A program made the position numbers and the translations under genes. A DNA stretch of 64,000 nucleotides from JAKAGZ01 sp963783855 (GTDB taxonomy: Bacteria; Bacteroidota; Ignavibacteria; Ignavibacteriales; Ignavibacteriaceae). The notes below the pieces were generated by a model, which saw only the letters and a list, made by a program, of their open reading frames with translations, searched no databases and was not told where the DNA came from. Shown here one piece after another: positions 27,312 to 36,610 of the stretch. The DNA lies in assembly GCA_963783855.1 (NCBI GenBank), contig CAWAPE010000005.1, positions 310,001 through 374,000 on the forward strand, in the 5' to 3' direction. Within the stretch, counting starts at the first letter, position 1; each line of letters begins with the position of its first letter.

Positions 27312-27998
27312 ATGGAACCATCACTTTATATTGTAAGCACACCAATTGGAAATCTAAAGGATATAACTTTACGCGCTATAGAAATACTAAATGAAGTTAA
27401 TTTTATAGCTTGTGAAGACACAAGGGTGACCGCTTTTCTTTTGAATAATTATGAAATAAAGTCTGAATTGATTTCACTCAACGCTGCAAATGAAAATAAA
27501 AAAATAGACTCTGTTATTAACAGAATAAGAAATGGTGAATCGTGCGCTCTGGTTTCTGATGCCGGTACACCGGGCATTTCTGATCCAGGCACAAGGCTTA
27601 TTTCTGCTGCGATCAGGGGTGAAATTACTGTTGTACCTGTACCAGGCGTCTCTGCAGCTATTACTGCGCTTACGCTCAGCGGTTTACCTACAAATTCATT
27701 TGTTTATGAGGGATTCATTCCTCAGAAAAAAGGCAGACAGAAATTGCTAAAGCAATTAGCCGAAGAAGAAAGAACAATTATTCTTTATGAATCTACATAT
27801 CGGATTGAAAAATTGCTGAATGAGCTAAATAATTACATGCCGCAAAGAACATTGGTTGTTTGCAGAGAATTAACTAAAAAGTTTGAAGAAACCTGGCGTG
27901 GAACTGCGTCAGAAATATTGAGTGATTTTTCAGATAAAATAACAAAAGGCGAATTCACCGTGGTAATTTCGCCTTTAAACTGGAAAGTAAAAGAATAA
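27312..27998 (+). CDS. rsmI: 16S rRNA (cytidine-1402 2'-O)-methyltransferase
   Basis: SAM-dependent methyltransferase of the tetrapyrrole-methylase fold that modifies C1402 at the ribosomal P site. The 228-residue sequence has LYIVSTPIGNLKDITLRA at the start, ACEDTR near residue 35, SDAGTPGISDPG near residue 80, and VVPVPGVSAAITAL, all hallmarks of RsmI. Its stop abuts the stop of the convergent apt gene. Confidence 0.96.
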   Translation: MEPSLYIVSTPIGNLKDITLRAIEILNEVNFIACEDTRVTAFLLNNYEIKSELISLNAANENKKIDSVINRIRNGESCALVSDAGTPGISDPGTRLISAAIRGEITVVPVPGVSAAITALTLSGLPTNSFVYEGFIPQKKGRQKLLKQLAEEERTIILYESTYRIEKLLNELNNYMPQRTLVVCRELTKKFEETWRGTASEILSDFSDKITKGEFTVVISPLNWKVKE

Positions 27999-28529
27999 TT
28001 AGTTTTCGTCTTTATAGTCCACTAATGACTGGACATCATAATTTTTAAGATGTTCTCTTCCTTTCAAAAAAGATAATTCAATAATAAAAGAAGCCTGTAA
28101 CACTTTACCACCAAGTTTCTCAATTAGTTTACAAGCTGCTTCAGCAGTGCCACCGGTAGCAAGCAGATCATCGTGCAATAAAACTTTGTCGCCGGGCTTT
28201 ATCGCATCTTTATGAATTTCAATTGTATCTGTTCCATATTCAAGTGCGTAGGTTTCCTTTAGTGTCTCCGCCGGCAGTTTACCGGGTTTTCTAATCAGGA
28301 CAAATCCTACATCCAGTTTATCTGCAAGCATTGAACCAAAAATAAATCCACGTGATTCAATCCCCACTACTTTTGTAATATCAAGGTTTTCAGCTTTTTC
28401 AAACAACATTTTTGCAGTCAGTTTCAAAGCCACAGGATCTTTCAAAATAGTGGTTATATCTCTGAACATAATACCCGGTTTGGGAAAATCCTTAACACTC
28501 CGAATGTATTGTTTTAAATCTTCCGCCAT
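27999..28529 (-). CDS. apt: Adenine phosphoribosyltransferase
   Basis: Salvages adenine to AMP with PRPP. 176 residues, normal length, with FPKPGIMFRDITTILKD at the N-terminus, GIESRGFIFG, and the PRPP-binding loop VLLHDDLLATGGTA. It begins nine bases after the end of the crotonase gene, so the two are probably one transcript. Confidence 0.97.
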   Translation of the reverse strand: MAEDLKQYIRSVKDFPKPGIMFRDITTILKDPVALKLTAKMLFEKAENLDITKVVGIESRGFIFGSMLADKLDVGFVLIRKPGKLPAETLKETYALEYGTDTIEIHKDAIKPGDKVLLHDDLLATGGTAEAACKLIEKLGGKVLQASFIIELSFLKGREHLKNYDVQSLVDYKDEN

Positions 28530-28538
28530 ATATACCTT

Positions 28539-29285
28539 CTATTTTTTGTTTAAGAAATTATCGAGACCTTTTTTAAAATCTTCAGTAGACCTGCTGATAG
28601 TATTTAACCTGATACAATAATCAACTGCTTCATTTACATTAAGATTCGAAATTGAATGAATCATATTTTTTGTATAGGACATACTTGTAGATGAATTTTG
28701 TATAAGATTTTGCGCAAGCTGTGTGCTTTCCGGAATTAGATCATTAACAAAATAATTTGCAAATCCAATATTATAAGCTCTTTTACCATTTATAATTTCA
28801 CCGGTAAGGAGTAATTGTTTGGCAACGCCTTCCCCTACTCTTTTCATAAGAAATAATGAAACAATAGCTGGCAGAAACCCAATTTTTACTTCAGAATAAC
28901 CAAACCTTGATTTTTCATCCGCAACCACAAGATCACAAACGCTGGCAAGTCCACATCCACCTGCTATGGCGGCACCATTAACAGCAGCGATAGTAGGTTT
29001 TGGGAAATTATAAATCTGTAAGAACATTTCAGCAAGACTTTCTGAATCTTTTTCATTTTCAGTAACTGAATATTTTTCCAGATCTTTTAGATACGCAAGA
29101 TCAGCACCTGCACAAAAACTTTTGCCTTCCCCAGTTATGATAAGAACTTTAACTTCATCATCATTTTCGGCTTCATATAATTTTTCTTTTAATGATTTTA
29201 CAAGGTCGGGGTGAAGAGAATTTCTTTTATCAGGTCTGTTTAATGTGATAAATCCAATACCGTTATTTTTTGAATATTTTATCAT
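28539..29285 (-). CDS. Enoyl-CoA hydratase/isomerase family protein
   Basis: 248-residue crotonase-fold enzyme. It shows GFITLNRPDKRNSL, the CoA/oxyanion segment GKSFCAGADLAYL, GAAIAGGCGLA, and a Glu in FGYSEVKIGFLPA. It hydrates or isomerises an enoyl-CoA thioester; which one cannot be read from sequence, though methylglutaconyl-CoA hydratase-like members are similar. It fits with acyl-CoA dehydrogenase and Fe-S oxidoreductase genes elsewhere in the window. Confidence 0.88.
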   Translation of the reverse strand: MIKYSKNNGIGFITLNRPDKRNSLHPDLVKSLKEKLYEAENDDEVKVLIITGEGKSFCAGADLAYLKDLEKYSVTENEKDSESLAEMFLQIYNFPKPTIAAVNGAAIAGGCGLASVCDLVVADEKSRFGYSEVKIGFLPAIVSLFLMKRVGEGVAKQLLLTGEIINGKRAYNIGFANYFVNDLIPESTQLAQNLIQNSSTSMSYTKNMIHSISNLNVNEAVDYCIRLNTISRSTEDFKKGLDNFLNKK

Positions 29286-29316
29286 TTATGCTCCGTGTAA
29301 ATATTCTAATTCTATT

Positions 29317-29925
29317 CTACTTCGTAAAATAATGAATTATCAGGTACATTTGTAAATATGTAGAGAAAAAACCCAGAATTGCACCGGCAATTACCTGGCT
29401 TAGATTGTGAAGTTTTAGTTTTATCCTTGCCCATCCAATTGAGATTAAAATTATTGAAAAGAATAATCCTACGGGCCCCAGGACATATGTAATAGCAGCC
29501 AGGGGTCCGCCAGCACCCATTGTATGAGCACTAATTTTCCATTTCCTGTTAATAACAAAAATAAAAAAGGTATTTGTGATATAGCAAAACCAGAAAGCGA
29601 TAGTAATGATATTTACTTTTGAAAAGAGCAACAAAAGCAATCCGCCTATGTAAAATAATATAGCAACCAGATATGGAAGCCCTCTTTCCTCCTTTATAGA
29701 AGCCTCATTATCTCCAAGCTTTCCTTTCTTGCGAAGATAAAAGAAAAAAATAACGTGAAAGGCAAATCCAAATGTGTATGCTGTAATCAGGGTAACAGCA
29801 GATTGTAAACTGGAATTTTCAAGTGCAAAAGCAAAATAAGTGAAGATTAATATTGTAAAGGAAGGCGGAACAAAAAGGATAGAAATAATTCGAGCAATTT
29901 TGGGGGAAGTAATAATTTTGTCCAA
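29317..29925 (-). CDS. PAP2-like membrane phosphatase family protein
   Basis: 202 residues with about six hydrophobic helices. Weak matches to the PAP2 (type 2 phosphatidic acid phosphatase) motifs are visible: KEERGLPY for motif 1, KISAHTMGAGG for motif 2 (SGH-like), and a WARIKLKLHNLSQVIAG stretch with His for motif 3 (R-x5-H-x3-D-like, but Gln replaces the usual Asp). Possible substrates are undecaprenyl diphosphate or lipid phosphates. The altered motif 3 leaves activity uncertain. Confidence 0.7.
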   Translation of the reverse strand: MDKIITSPKIARIISILFVPPSFTILIFTYFAFALENSSLQSAVTLITAYTFGFAFHVIFFFYLRKKGKLGDNEASIKEERGLPYLVAILFYIGGLLLLLFSKVNIITIAFWFCYITNTFFIFVINRKWKISAHTMGAGGPLAAITYVLGPVGLFFSIILISIGWARIKLKLHNLSQVIAGAILGFFSTYLQMYLIIHYFTK

Positions 29926-29948
29926 ACTTATTTATGAATGTTCAATAA

Positions 29949-30935
29949 TTAAACTGCAATCTGCAATTTTGTGAGATATTCCAGATAACTTAATAGAATC
30001 TCTTCAATTTCATTATATTCTGTCGGAACCATAAGTGCTTTTCGAATTTCTGAAACATTGTGAAGTCCTTTCAGGTAGCCGGTATAAAATTTTCTGTGTT
30101 CCAGTATTGCTCTTCTTTTTCCTTTCACCTTTATAGCCAGTTCAAGGTGACGCAAACAGGTTTGAATTCTCATTTTCTCATCAATTACAGTGGATATGCT
30201 GCCGGTTTCCATTAATTCCTTTGCTTCTTTAAATATCCAGGGATTTCCAATCGCACCGCGAGCAATCATAACAGCGTCTGCTCCGGTTTCATCGAATGCT
30301 CTTTTTACATCGTGAGCTGTCATTACATTTCCATTCAATCCTACCGGAATATTTACAACTTCTTTTATTCTCGGTATCCAGCTCCAGTCTGCTTCACCTT
30401 TATGACCCATGTTGCGAGTCCTGCAATGCACTGTCAGTGCTTTAGCACCTACATCTTCAAGTCTCTTCGCTACTTCAAGAATTTTAATATTGTTGTAATC
30501 AACACCAAGTCTGGTTTTAACAGTTACAGGAAGCGAAACATTATCTATAACTTCTTTAACAAGTTTCTGCATATAAGCAGGATCCTTTAACAATCCTGCT
30601 CCTGCTCCCTGTCCAAATACTCCTTTGACCCAGCACCCTGCATTAATATCGATAAGATCAGGCTGTTTCTCCTCAGCATATTTTGCAGCACCAACCATAG
30701 ATTCAATACCGCTTCCATAAATCTGAATTCCAACAGGTCTCTCTTCTTCAATAATTTCTAATTTCTTATGTGTCTTTTCAGTTTTTCGTACTAATCCTTC
30801 AGAGTTTACAAATTCAGTGTAAACTACGTCAGCCCCAAGTTCCCTGCAAATGAGACGAAAAGAAATATCCGTCACATCTTCCATCGGAGCAAGTAATACT
30901 GCTTTTTCTTTTTCTATTTTTCCTACTTTGAACAT
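29949..30935 (-). CDS. dusB: tRNA-dihydrouridine synthase
   Basis: FMN enzyme that reduces uridine to dihydrouridine in tRNA D loops. 328 residues with LAPMEDVTDISFRLICRE at the start, INAGCWVKGVFGQGAGAGLL containing the probable catalytic Cys, VKTRLG, TVHCRTR, VGLNGNV and MIARGAIGNPWIF. The residue after the Cys is Trp, where many Dus proteins have Pro (GCP). The nearby glycine-rich phrase follows the DusB pattern. Confidence 0.93.
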   Translation of the reverse strand: MFKVGKIEKEKAVLLAPMEDVTDISFRLICRELGADVVYTEFVNSEGLVRKTEKTHKKLEIIEEERPVGIQIYGSGIESMVGAAKYAEEKQPDLIDINAGCWVKGVFGQGAGAGLLKDPAYMQKLVKEVIDNVSLPVTVKTRLGVDYNNIKILEVAKRLEDVGAKALTVHCRTRNMGHKGEADWSWIPRIKEVVNIPVGLNGNVMTAHDVKRAFDETGADAVMIARGAIGNPWIFKEAKELMETGSISTVIDEKMRIQTCLRHLELAIKVKGKRRAILEHRKFYTGYLKGLHNVSEIRKALMVPTEYNEIEEILLSYLEYLTKLQIAV

Positions 30936-31005
30936 ACTATTATTTCAGTTTTCTCCACATAAAATAAAAAATATTAGCGAGAAATAATAAACAATTTGTT
31001 ATACA

Positions 31006-32193
31006 CTAAGTTGCTGCCAGTTTAAGTTTTTTCGGAATATAAAAGAAGCTGGCGCCTACTATAAAAAACAGGAATATTCCACCAGTTAAAAACGGCCACT
31101 GGTATCCGAGATACTGAAATGCGAACCCACCCCAGAAAGGACCAAGCACTCGTGCAAGTGACGACATTGATTGGTTTGTCCCGAGAGTTATACCCTGTTC
31201 AGTATCAGGAGCTATAGTTGAAATCATACTCAATATTGTCGGTTGTAAAATTCCGCCGCCAAGTGACATCAATGAAACTATAATTGCTAAACCTGCGAAA
31301 CCGCCTCCGTAAGGTATCAAGCCAAGACCAAGCATCATGGCAACAGAACCAAATTTTAACAGGTTTTTCTGATCCAGATATTTAGCAATGTATTTAAGCA
31401 GTCCTCCCTGTACAATAGCGGAAACAAGTCCAAGGATGCCGTACATCAAACCATTCTGCATATCAGTAAAATGATAGTGTTCGTAACCAATCAAGGCAAA
31501 AGTACCGTAAATGTTTGCCATTGCAAATGTTTGGATGAAAAATAATACTATCAGCATACCTACATTCGGATGTGTAAATACTTTTTTCAGAGCAGTGATG
31601 TCGAGAATTTTACGTTTTGCTTCTTCAAGCTTTTTGAGATTTAAATTTGATTCCGGCAGAAAGAATACCGTTGTTAAAAAGGCCATAAATGAAAAAGCGG
31701 CGGCCCCAAATCCTGTAATTTCATACCCATATTTTGAAAGTATTCCACCTATTAGAGGCCCAAAAACAAATCCTAATCCAAAAGCAGCACCTATCATTCC
31801 CATTCCGTGGGAACGATCTTTTTTGGTAGTTATATCTGCAATGTAGGCCATTGCAACGCTGACACTGCTCCCACCTATTCCTCCAACAATTCTTGAAATA
31901 ATTAGTAACGCAAATGAATTTGTATATGCGAAGATAACATAGCCAATTGCGTTAAGCAGAAGACTAAAAGTGATTAATGGCTTTCTACCATATTTGTCTG
32001 ATAGTTTGCCGAATAAAGGATTAAAAATAAATTGCATAAAGGAATAAACTGCCAGCACAATTCCGATTGCAGTTTCATCCATATGAAGTTTAACAGTTGC
32101 AAAAGTTGGAAGTATTGGAATTAATATGCCAAACCCAAGCAGATCGATAAAAACTGTAAGAAATATTAGAGTAAGGGCTTTTCTGTTTTTCAC
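31006..32193 (-). CDS. MFS transporter, tetracycline-efflux-like
   Basis: 395 residues with about 12 transmembrane helices. The MFS motif between helices 2 and 3 reads FGKLSDKYGRKPLI, and the second region has RSHGMGMIGAAFGLGF and GFVFGPLIGG, as in TetA-type drug/H+ antiporters. The substrate cannot be inferred. It stands alone, with 300 bases upstream that hold no gene. Confidence 0.9.
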   Translation of the reverse strand: MKNRKALTLIFLTVFIDLLGFGILIPILPTFATVKLHMDETAIGIVLAVYSFMQFIFNPLFGKLSDKYGRKPLITFSLLLNAIGYVIFAYTNSFALLIISRIVGGIGGSSVSVAMAYIADITTKKDRSHGMGMIGAAFGLGFVFGPLIGGILSKYGYEITGFGAAAFSFMAFLTTVFFLPESNLNLKKLEEAKRKILDITALKKVFTHPNVGMLIVLFFIQTFAMANIYGTFALIGYEHYHFTDMQNGLMYGILGLVSAIVQGGLLKYIAKYLDQKNLLKFGSVAMMLGLGLIPYGGGFAGLAIIVSLMSLGGGILQPTILSMISTIAPDTEQGITLGTNQSMSSLARVLGPFWGGFAFQYLGYQWPFLTGGIFLFFIVGASFFYIPKKLKLAAT

Positions 32194-32501
32194 TTATATC
32201 ACCAATTCTTTAATTACTGATTCACCGAATTCATTAGTCACGGCACTATTGAGGAGCATTTCACTCAAACTGTTTCCCCTTTTTTTACAAATTTCTTTTT
32301 TATTACTGAAATTAAAATTCATTATAAACCACAAATATATGAAGTTTTAATGATTTTACCGATTATAAAAGGAGGTATTTCCCAGGCCTTCAAATAAACT
32401 AATACATTATTTTTCTTCTTTAGGTTCCATTATTGCGGTATTTTTTGAATTTGGTATGATAGAGAAAAGGAATGGGGATATTGAATTGTAATGAATTGTA
32501 T
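32194..32501. other. Intergenic region without recognised features
   Basis: 308 AT-rich bases upstream of the MFS gene and downstream of capA. The MFS promoter must lie here. No hairpin terminator or RNA was seen. Confidence 0.4.
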
Positions 32502-33641
32502 CTATTTAGAATCGGATTTATTCTCAGCAAAATATTTTAGCAATATTTGCCTGGTATCACTGAAAGCCTGTATCATCTCCCCAAAATCTTTCTTTGATAA
32601 ATAATTCATTACTTCATTAGTGTAATAAAACTGAGAAGGAATTATCACAAATTCATTTCCCCGTTGTGTTTTGCCTTTAAACACCCAGGTTGGAATAAAA
32701 TCAATTTTTGATATCCTGATTTTGCCTGTTGCAAAATTTTTCTCGATTGACAAAGTCAGAATAACCCCGGCATCAGAATATCTCCACCTTTGATTTGAAA
32801 AAAAATTCCCCATCGAATAAGCTACAAACCCTCTGTCAAGCGAAGAATTTTCCGACTGGAAATATTTTAGTGGTTGAATTACATGGGGATGTCCGCCTAT
32901 AATAATATCGGCACCATAATTTTTAAGGCTGTCTACAACTTTTTTTTCAAATTTATCCGGTTCCCTCAAATATTCTGTGCCGTAATGAAGATGTACAAGT
33001 ACAAGATCACTACCCGACATTTTAGCTTTGGATATATCACTTTTCATTTGAGCAAAATTTATCAGGTTAATCAGATACGGCTTGACTTTGGGAATTTTAT
33101 GACCGTTGGTGCCATAAGAATATGCAAGAAAAGCGATTTTTATACCTTTAATATCAAATATTCTTAATGAGTCTCTGTCATTTCTCGAAATATAAGTACC
33201 ATTATAATTTATTTCATTTTCATTTAGAATTTTGATGGTTCTCAGTACACCTTTTTCAGATTTGTCAAGCGCATGATTATTGGCAGTTGTGAGTAAATCA
33301 AATCCAGTATTTTTTAATGCACTTATATATGAATCAGGTGAGTTAAAACGAGGATAACCAGAGTATTTTTTGTCTTTTCCTGCTGTTACAGTTTCAAGGT
33401 TTCCAAAAGTAAAATCTGAAGATGATAAATATTTTTTTACAAGACGATAAACCGGATTAAAATCAAAACTATCTGCCTCTACTTTAGAATATTCAAACTG
33501 GACAGAGTGACACATCAGATCCCCAACAATAGAAATAGTTGCTGCTGATGTTGAATCCTGTGCTACAATAACATTTGAGAAGCCAACAGGAAACAAAAAG
33601 ATATAAATAATTAAGAATATTTTAATTTTTGAAGCTTTCAT
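32502..33641 (-). CDS. CapA-family exported protein (poly-gamma-glutamate capsule-type)
   Basis: 379 residues with a signal peptide (FLIIYIFLFPVGFSNVIVAQ) and a metallophosphatase-like CapA domain: SIVGDLMCHS, FGNLETV, TANNHALDKSEKG, HLHYGTEY, and GGHPHVIQPL. Members act in polyglutamate or capsule polymer export and anchoring, but no pgs/cap genes are adjacent here. The exact role is therefore unknown. Confidence 0.88.
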   Translation of the reverse strand: MKASKIKIFLIIYIFLFPVGFSNVIVAQDSTSAATISIVGDLMCHSVQFEYSKVEADSFDFNPVYRLVKKYLSSSDFTFGNLETVTAGKDKKYSGYPRFNSPDSYISALKNTGFDLLTTANNHALDKSEKGVLRTIKILNENEINYNGTYISRNDRDSLRIFDIKGIKIAFLAYSYGTNGHKIPKVKPYLINLINFAQMKSDISKAKMSGSDLVLVHLHYGTEYLREPDKFEKKVVDSLKNYGADIIIGGHPHVIQPLKYFQSENSSLDRGFVAYSMGNFFSNQRWRYSDAGVILTLSIEKNFATGKIRISKIDFIPTWVFKGKTQRGNEFVIIPSQFYYTNEVMNYLSKKDFGEMIQAFSDTRQILLKYFAENKSDSK

Positions 33642-33654
33642 TTACACTTAATAT

Positions 33655-33687
33655 AAAAAAGGCTGAAGACAATTTACCTTCAGCCTT
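33655..33687 (-). terminator. Rho-independent terminator of the histone-like gene
   Basis: A perfect 10-bp stem (AAGGCTGAAG / CTTCAGCCTT) with a 9-base loop. A six-T run follows on the minus strand, 30 bases beyond the stop of the histone-like gene. Confidence 0.9.
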
Positions 33688-33719
33688 AATGGAAAACTCG
33701 AACTAATGATTAAGAGTAA

Positions 33720-33914
33720 TTAGCTGCTTTTTTCAGCTTTTCTCTGAGCTTTTACTTCCTGGATATTCTTACGAACTTCCTGGCATTGTTTTCTCAGTTC
33801 ACTAAGCCCTTTGCGCAAACGTGTCCCTGCAGCAGCCTGCCCCTTAACATAAAATTTCTCGAAATCGTGTTCGAGATTTTTTACAGCCTGTGTTAGTTCT
33901 TCGAAATTGTTCAT
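33720..33914 (-). CDS. Histone H1-like protein (Hc1 type)
   Basis: A 64-residue basic protein. VKNLEHDFEKFYVKGQAAAG followed by TRLRKGLSELRKQCQEVRKN matches the small Hc1/H1-like nucleoid proteins found in Bacteroidota and related to the chlamydial family. The C-terminus is Lys/Arg-rich (EVKAQRKAEKSS) but short. It probably binds DNA. It has its own strong terminator and an upstream GGAGG ribosome site, which suggests high expression. Confidence 0.85.
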   Translation of the reverse strand: MNNFEELTQAVKNLEHDFEKFYVKGQAAAGTRLRKGLSELRKQCQEVRKNIQEVKAQRKAEKSS

Positions 33915-33947
33915 TGAGACCTCCTGATGTTGGTTGAAAGTTATAAA

Positions 33948-35957
33948 TTATTTAGAATTTTCCAGAACTATCTCTGCAATATCTTTTACTGCTACTTCTT
34001 CTGATTTGTCAAAGTGTTTTACACCATCAGTCATCATAGTCATACAGAAAGGACACGCGGATGCAATTGTTTCTGCACCGGTTCCTATAGCTTCTTTTGT
34101 TCTTTCCTCATTTATTCTTCCGCCCTCTTCATCTTCAAGGAACATTCTCCCGCCGCCTGCTCCGCAGCAGAATCCTTTGCTTTTATTCCTTTCCATTTCC
34201 ACAAGTTCCATATCGCTAACTTTACTTAAAGATTCTCTTGGGGCATCATATTCAGAGTTGTATCTACCAAGATAGCAGGAATCATGATAAGTTACCTTAG
34301 CTTTTTTGCTTTCAGCTGAATTTTCTTTCAATTCAATTTTGCCGTCATTTATCATTTCGTCTATCATCTGAGAGTGATGATATACTTCAAAATTTCCGCC
34401 GAATTGTTTGTATTCATTTTTTAAGGAATGGAAACAATGCGGACAGGCTGTAACTATTTTTTTCACTCCGTAGCTATTAAGTTTTTCAACATTTTCCATC
34501 ATCATTGTTTGGGCAAGATATTCATTCCCAAGTCTTCTGGCTGTATCGCCGTTACATTTTTCTTCTGTACCAAGAATTCTGAAATCTACGTTGGCTTTCT
34601 GCATCAATTTTGCAAATGACTTTGTAACATTCTGATAACGGCTATCGAAAGAACCGGCACATCCAACCCAGAATAAAATTTCACCATTCGAATCTTCTGC
34701 CATGGTTTTAATATTCATACCTTCAGCCCATTCTGCTCTGTCCTGCTGATTAAATACCCACGGAGTGAAGTTTGTCTCAATACTTTTAAACACATTATTC
34801 AGTCCTGATGGAAATTGTGATTCAGTCAATACGAGATCTCTTCTCATATCAACAATTGAATCAACGTGTTCAATCATAACAGGACATTCCTGAACGCAAG
34901 CCATACAGGTAGTACATTGCCATAATACCTTATCGCTTATATAATCGTGAACAAGAGTTTTCTCAAATTCAGGTCCTTCTGTAACACCATCAGCTAATAA
35001 ATGAGCCTTATCCTTTGTCCTTTTCCTTATGTTAACAATTACATCTCTTGGAGAAAGGGATTTACCCACAGTTGCTGCTGGACATACTGAAGTACACCTA
35101 CCGCATTCTGTACAGGAATACCCGTCCATTATTTGTTTCCAGGAAAGGTGTTCTATATCAGCGGCACCGAAAACTTCAATATTTTCATCTTCCAAATCCA
35201 GTGGTTTTAAAGTATTTCTTATCGGCTCAAGATTTGCAAAAAATGTATTTGGAATAGAAGTTATTACGTGCAAATGCTTTGAGTATGGAAGAAAATTCAT
35301 AAATCCTAAAACCACAACGACGTGCATCCACCAGAATAATTCATAATTGAATGCGGCTGCACTACTTCCTGCATTATAGAATAATGGACTGAGAAAAGCT
35401 GAGATAGGTCTTATTTCATATCCTCCCAGCACAAAATTATGCTTTGCGATCATAGCAGTATTCTCACCAAGCATCGAAATACAAACAAGCATAATAAGAA
35501 TCAGAATGAATGTTGCATCAAGCTTGGCATGTCTTCCGTAATCCAGTCTCGGAATTTTCTTTACATATCTTCGGTATAAAGCGTAGAGACTTGCAATAAT
35601 TACTACTACCGAAAAAATTTCCTGAACAATTGTAATTAAAGAATAAAGTGGTCCTAAAAAGGAAAAACTGAAAGGAGTATAAAATCCCTGAATAAGGGCT
35701 TCCAAAACAGCTAAAATGAAAACAAGGAATCCCCAGAAAATAAGCAGGTGGACTGTACCTGCAACAGGATCGCGCAGTAATTTTTTCTGGGCGAATGCAA
35801 CAGTCCAGACTCTTTTTAAGCGCTCTCCTATTTTGTCAAAACGATTGTCCTTCTTTTTTGCGACCATCATATGTCTGAAGAGATTTCTACAGCTCCAGAC
35901 AAACAGACCTGATGCAATCACAAAAAAGATGATGAAAATAATATTTTTTAATTCCAT
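33948..35957 (-). CDS. Membrane-bound (Fe-S) oxidoreductase, heterodisulfide-reductase-like
   Basis: About 669 residues. Residues 1-230 form a NarI-like cytochrome b membrane domain. Residues about 280-360 carry two 4Fe-4S motifs (CTECGRCTSVCP and CTTCMACVQECP). The rest has two CCG cysteine domains (TACPHCFHSL, and DSCYLGRYN with FCCGAGGGRMF). Such proteins pass electrons from ETF or acyl-CoA oxidation to quinones. I prefer the ATG at 35957 over a GTG three codons upstream. An acyl-CoA dehydrogenase and a crotonase nearby fit this role. Confidence 0.9.
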   Translation of the reverse strand: MELKNIIFIIFFVIASGLFVWSCRNLFRHMMVAKKKDNRFDKIGERLKRVWTVAFAQKKLLRDPVAGTVHLLIFWGFLVFILAVLEALIQGFYTPFSFSFLGPLYSLITIVQEIFSVVVIIASLYALYRRYVKKIPRLDYGRHAKLDATFILILIMLVCISMLGENTAMIAKHNFVLGGYEIRPISAFLSPLFYNAGSSAAAFNYELFWWMHVVVVLGFMNFLPYSKHLHVITSIPNTFFANLEPIRNTLKPLDLEDENIEVFGAADIEHLSWKQIMDGYSCTECGRCTSVCPAATVGKSLSPRDVIVNIRKRTKDKAHLLADGVTEGPEFEKTLVHDYISDKVLWQCTTCMACVQECPVMIEHVDSIVDMRRDLVLTESQFPSGLNNVFKSIETNFTPWVFNQQDRAEWAEGMNIKTMAEDSNGEILFWVGCAGSFDSRYQNVTKSFAKLMQKANVDFRILGTEEKCNGDTARRLGNEYLAQTMMMENVEKLNSYGVKKIVTACPHCFHSLKNEYKQFGGNFEVYHHSQMIDEMINDGKIELKENSAESKKAKVTYHDSCYLGRYNSEYDAPRESLSKVSDMELVEMERNKSKGFCCGAGGGRMFLEDEEGGRINEERTKEAIGTGAETIASACPFCMTMMTDGVKHFDKSEEVAVKDIAEIVLENSK

Positions 35958-36007
35958 AGCTCCCACTGCAAGATTAAAATATTTTCAAATAATTGTTCCA
36001 ATTAATT

Positions 36008-36595
36008 TTATTCAGGTAGTTTTGAATGTTTTTTCGATATCCCAAAATAAATGCTTGCACTGACAAAAACTTTCACAACTTCCCAAAGTAAGAAAACAAT
36101 TGCTCCAGTTTCCAATGCTTTTACAATGTTTCCAAGATAAAACACACCAAGGTATAAAGACCCAACGAGAAGGATAACAATGTCAGCAAGAAACATAGAA
36201 ACGACAAAATTCACATAACTTTTATTTTTTTCAATAAGGTAGCCGGCAATAAACGCTGCCAGAGGATAAGACAATAAATATCCTCCTGTAGGCCCGAAAA
36301 GTCTGGCAAAACCGATAGCAGTATCAGGGATCTGGGCAAAAACAGGCAGTCCCATAACTCCCATTGCTAAATAAGCAATTTGACTGTAAGCACCTTTTTT
36401 AGAACCCAGGAATGCTCCTGAAAGCAGAACCAGCATTGTTTGAAGTGTAAATGGAACAGGCATAACCGGAATTGTAATTTGTGCGGCTACTGCAGTTAAA
36501 ATAGAGAATGAAAAAATCCAGAATATTTCTGTTGGCTTTGATTGAATAAATAACTTTGCAATTAAGCCGCCTTTAATATTTTCTTTTGTTGCCAT
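36008..36595 (-). CDS. bioY: Biotin transporter BioY
   Basis: Substrate-binding S component of an ECF-type biotin importer. 195 residues, about six helices, with the typical phrases AAQITIPVMPVPFTLQT, GAFLGSKKGAYSQIAYLAMG and GPTGGYLLSYPLAAF. No ECF ATPase genes are adjacent, so it works alone or with a shared module. It is preceded by an alpha/beta-hydrolase gene in the same direction with a 15-base gap. Confidence 0.95.
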   Translation of the reverse strand: MATKENIKGGLIAKLFIQSKPTEIFWIFSFSILTAVAAQITIPVMPVPFTLQTMLVLLSGAFLGSKKGAYSQIAYLAMGVMGLPVFAQIPDTAIGFARLFGPTGGYLLSYPLAAFIAGYLIEKNKSYVNFVVSMFLADIVILLVGSLYLGVFYLGNIVKALETGAIVFLLWEVVKVFVSASIYFGISKKHSKLPE

Positions 36596-36610
36596 AAATT
36601 TCCTTAAAAT

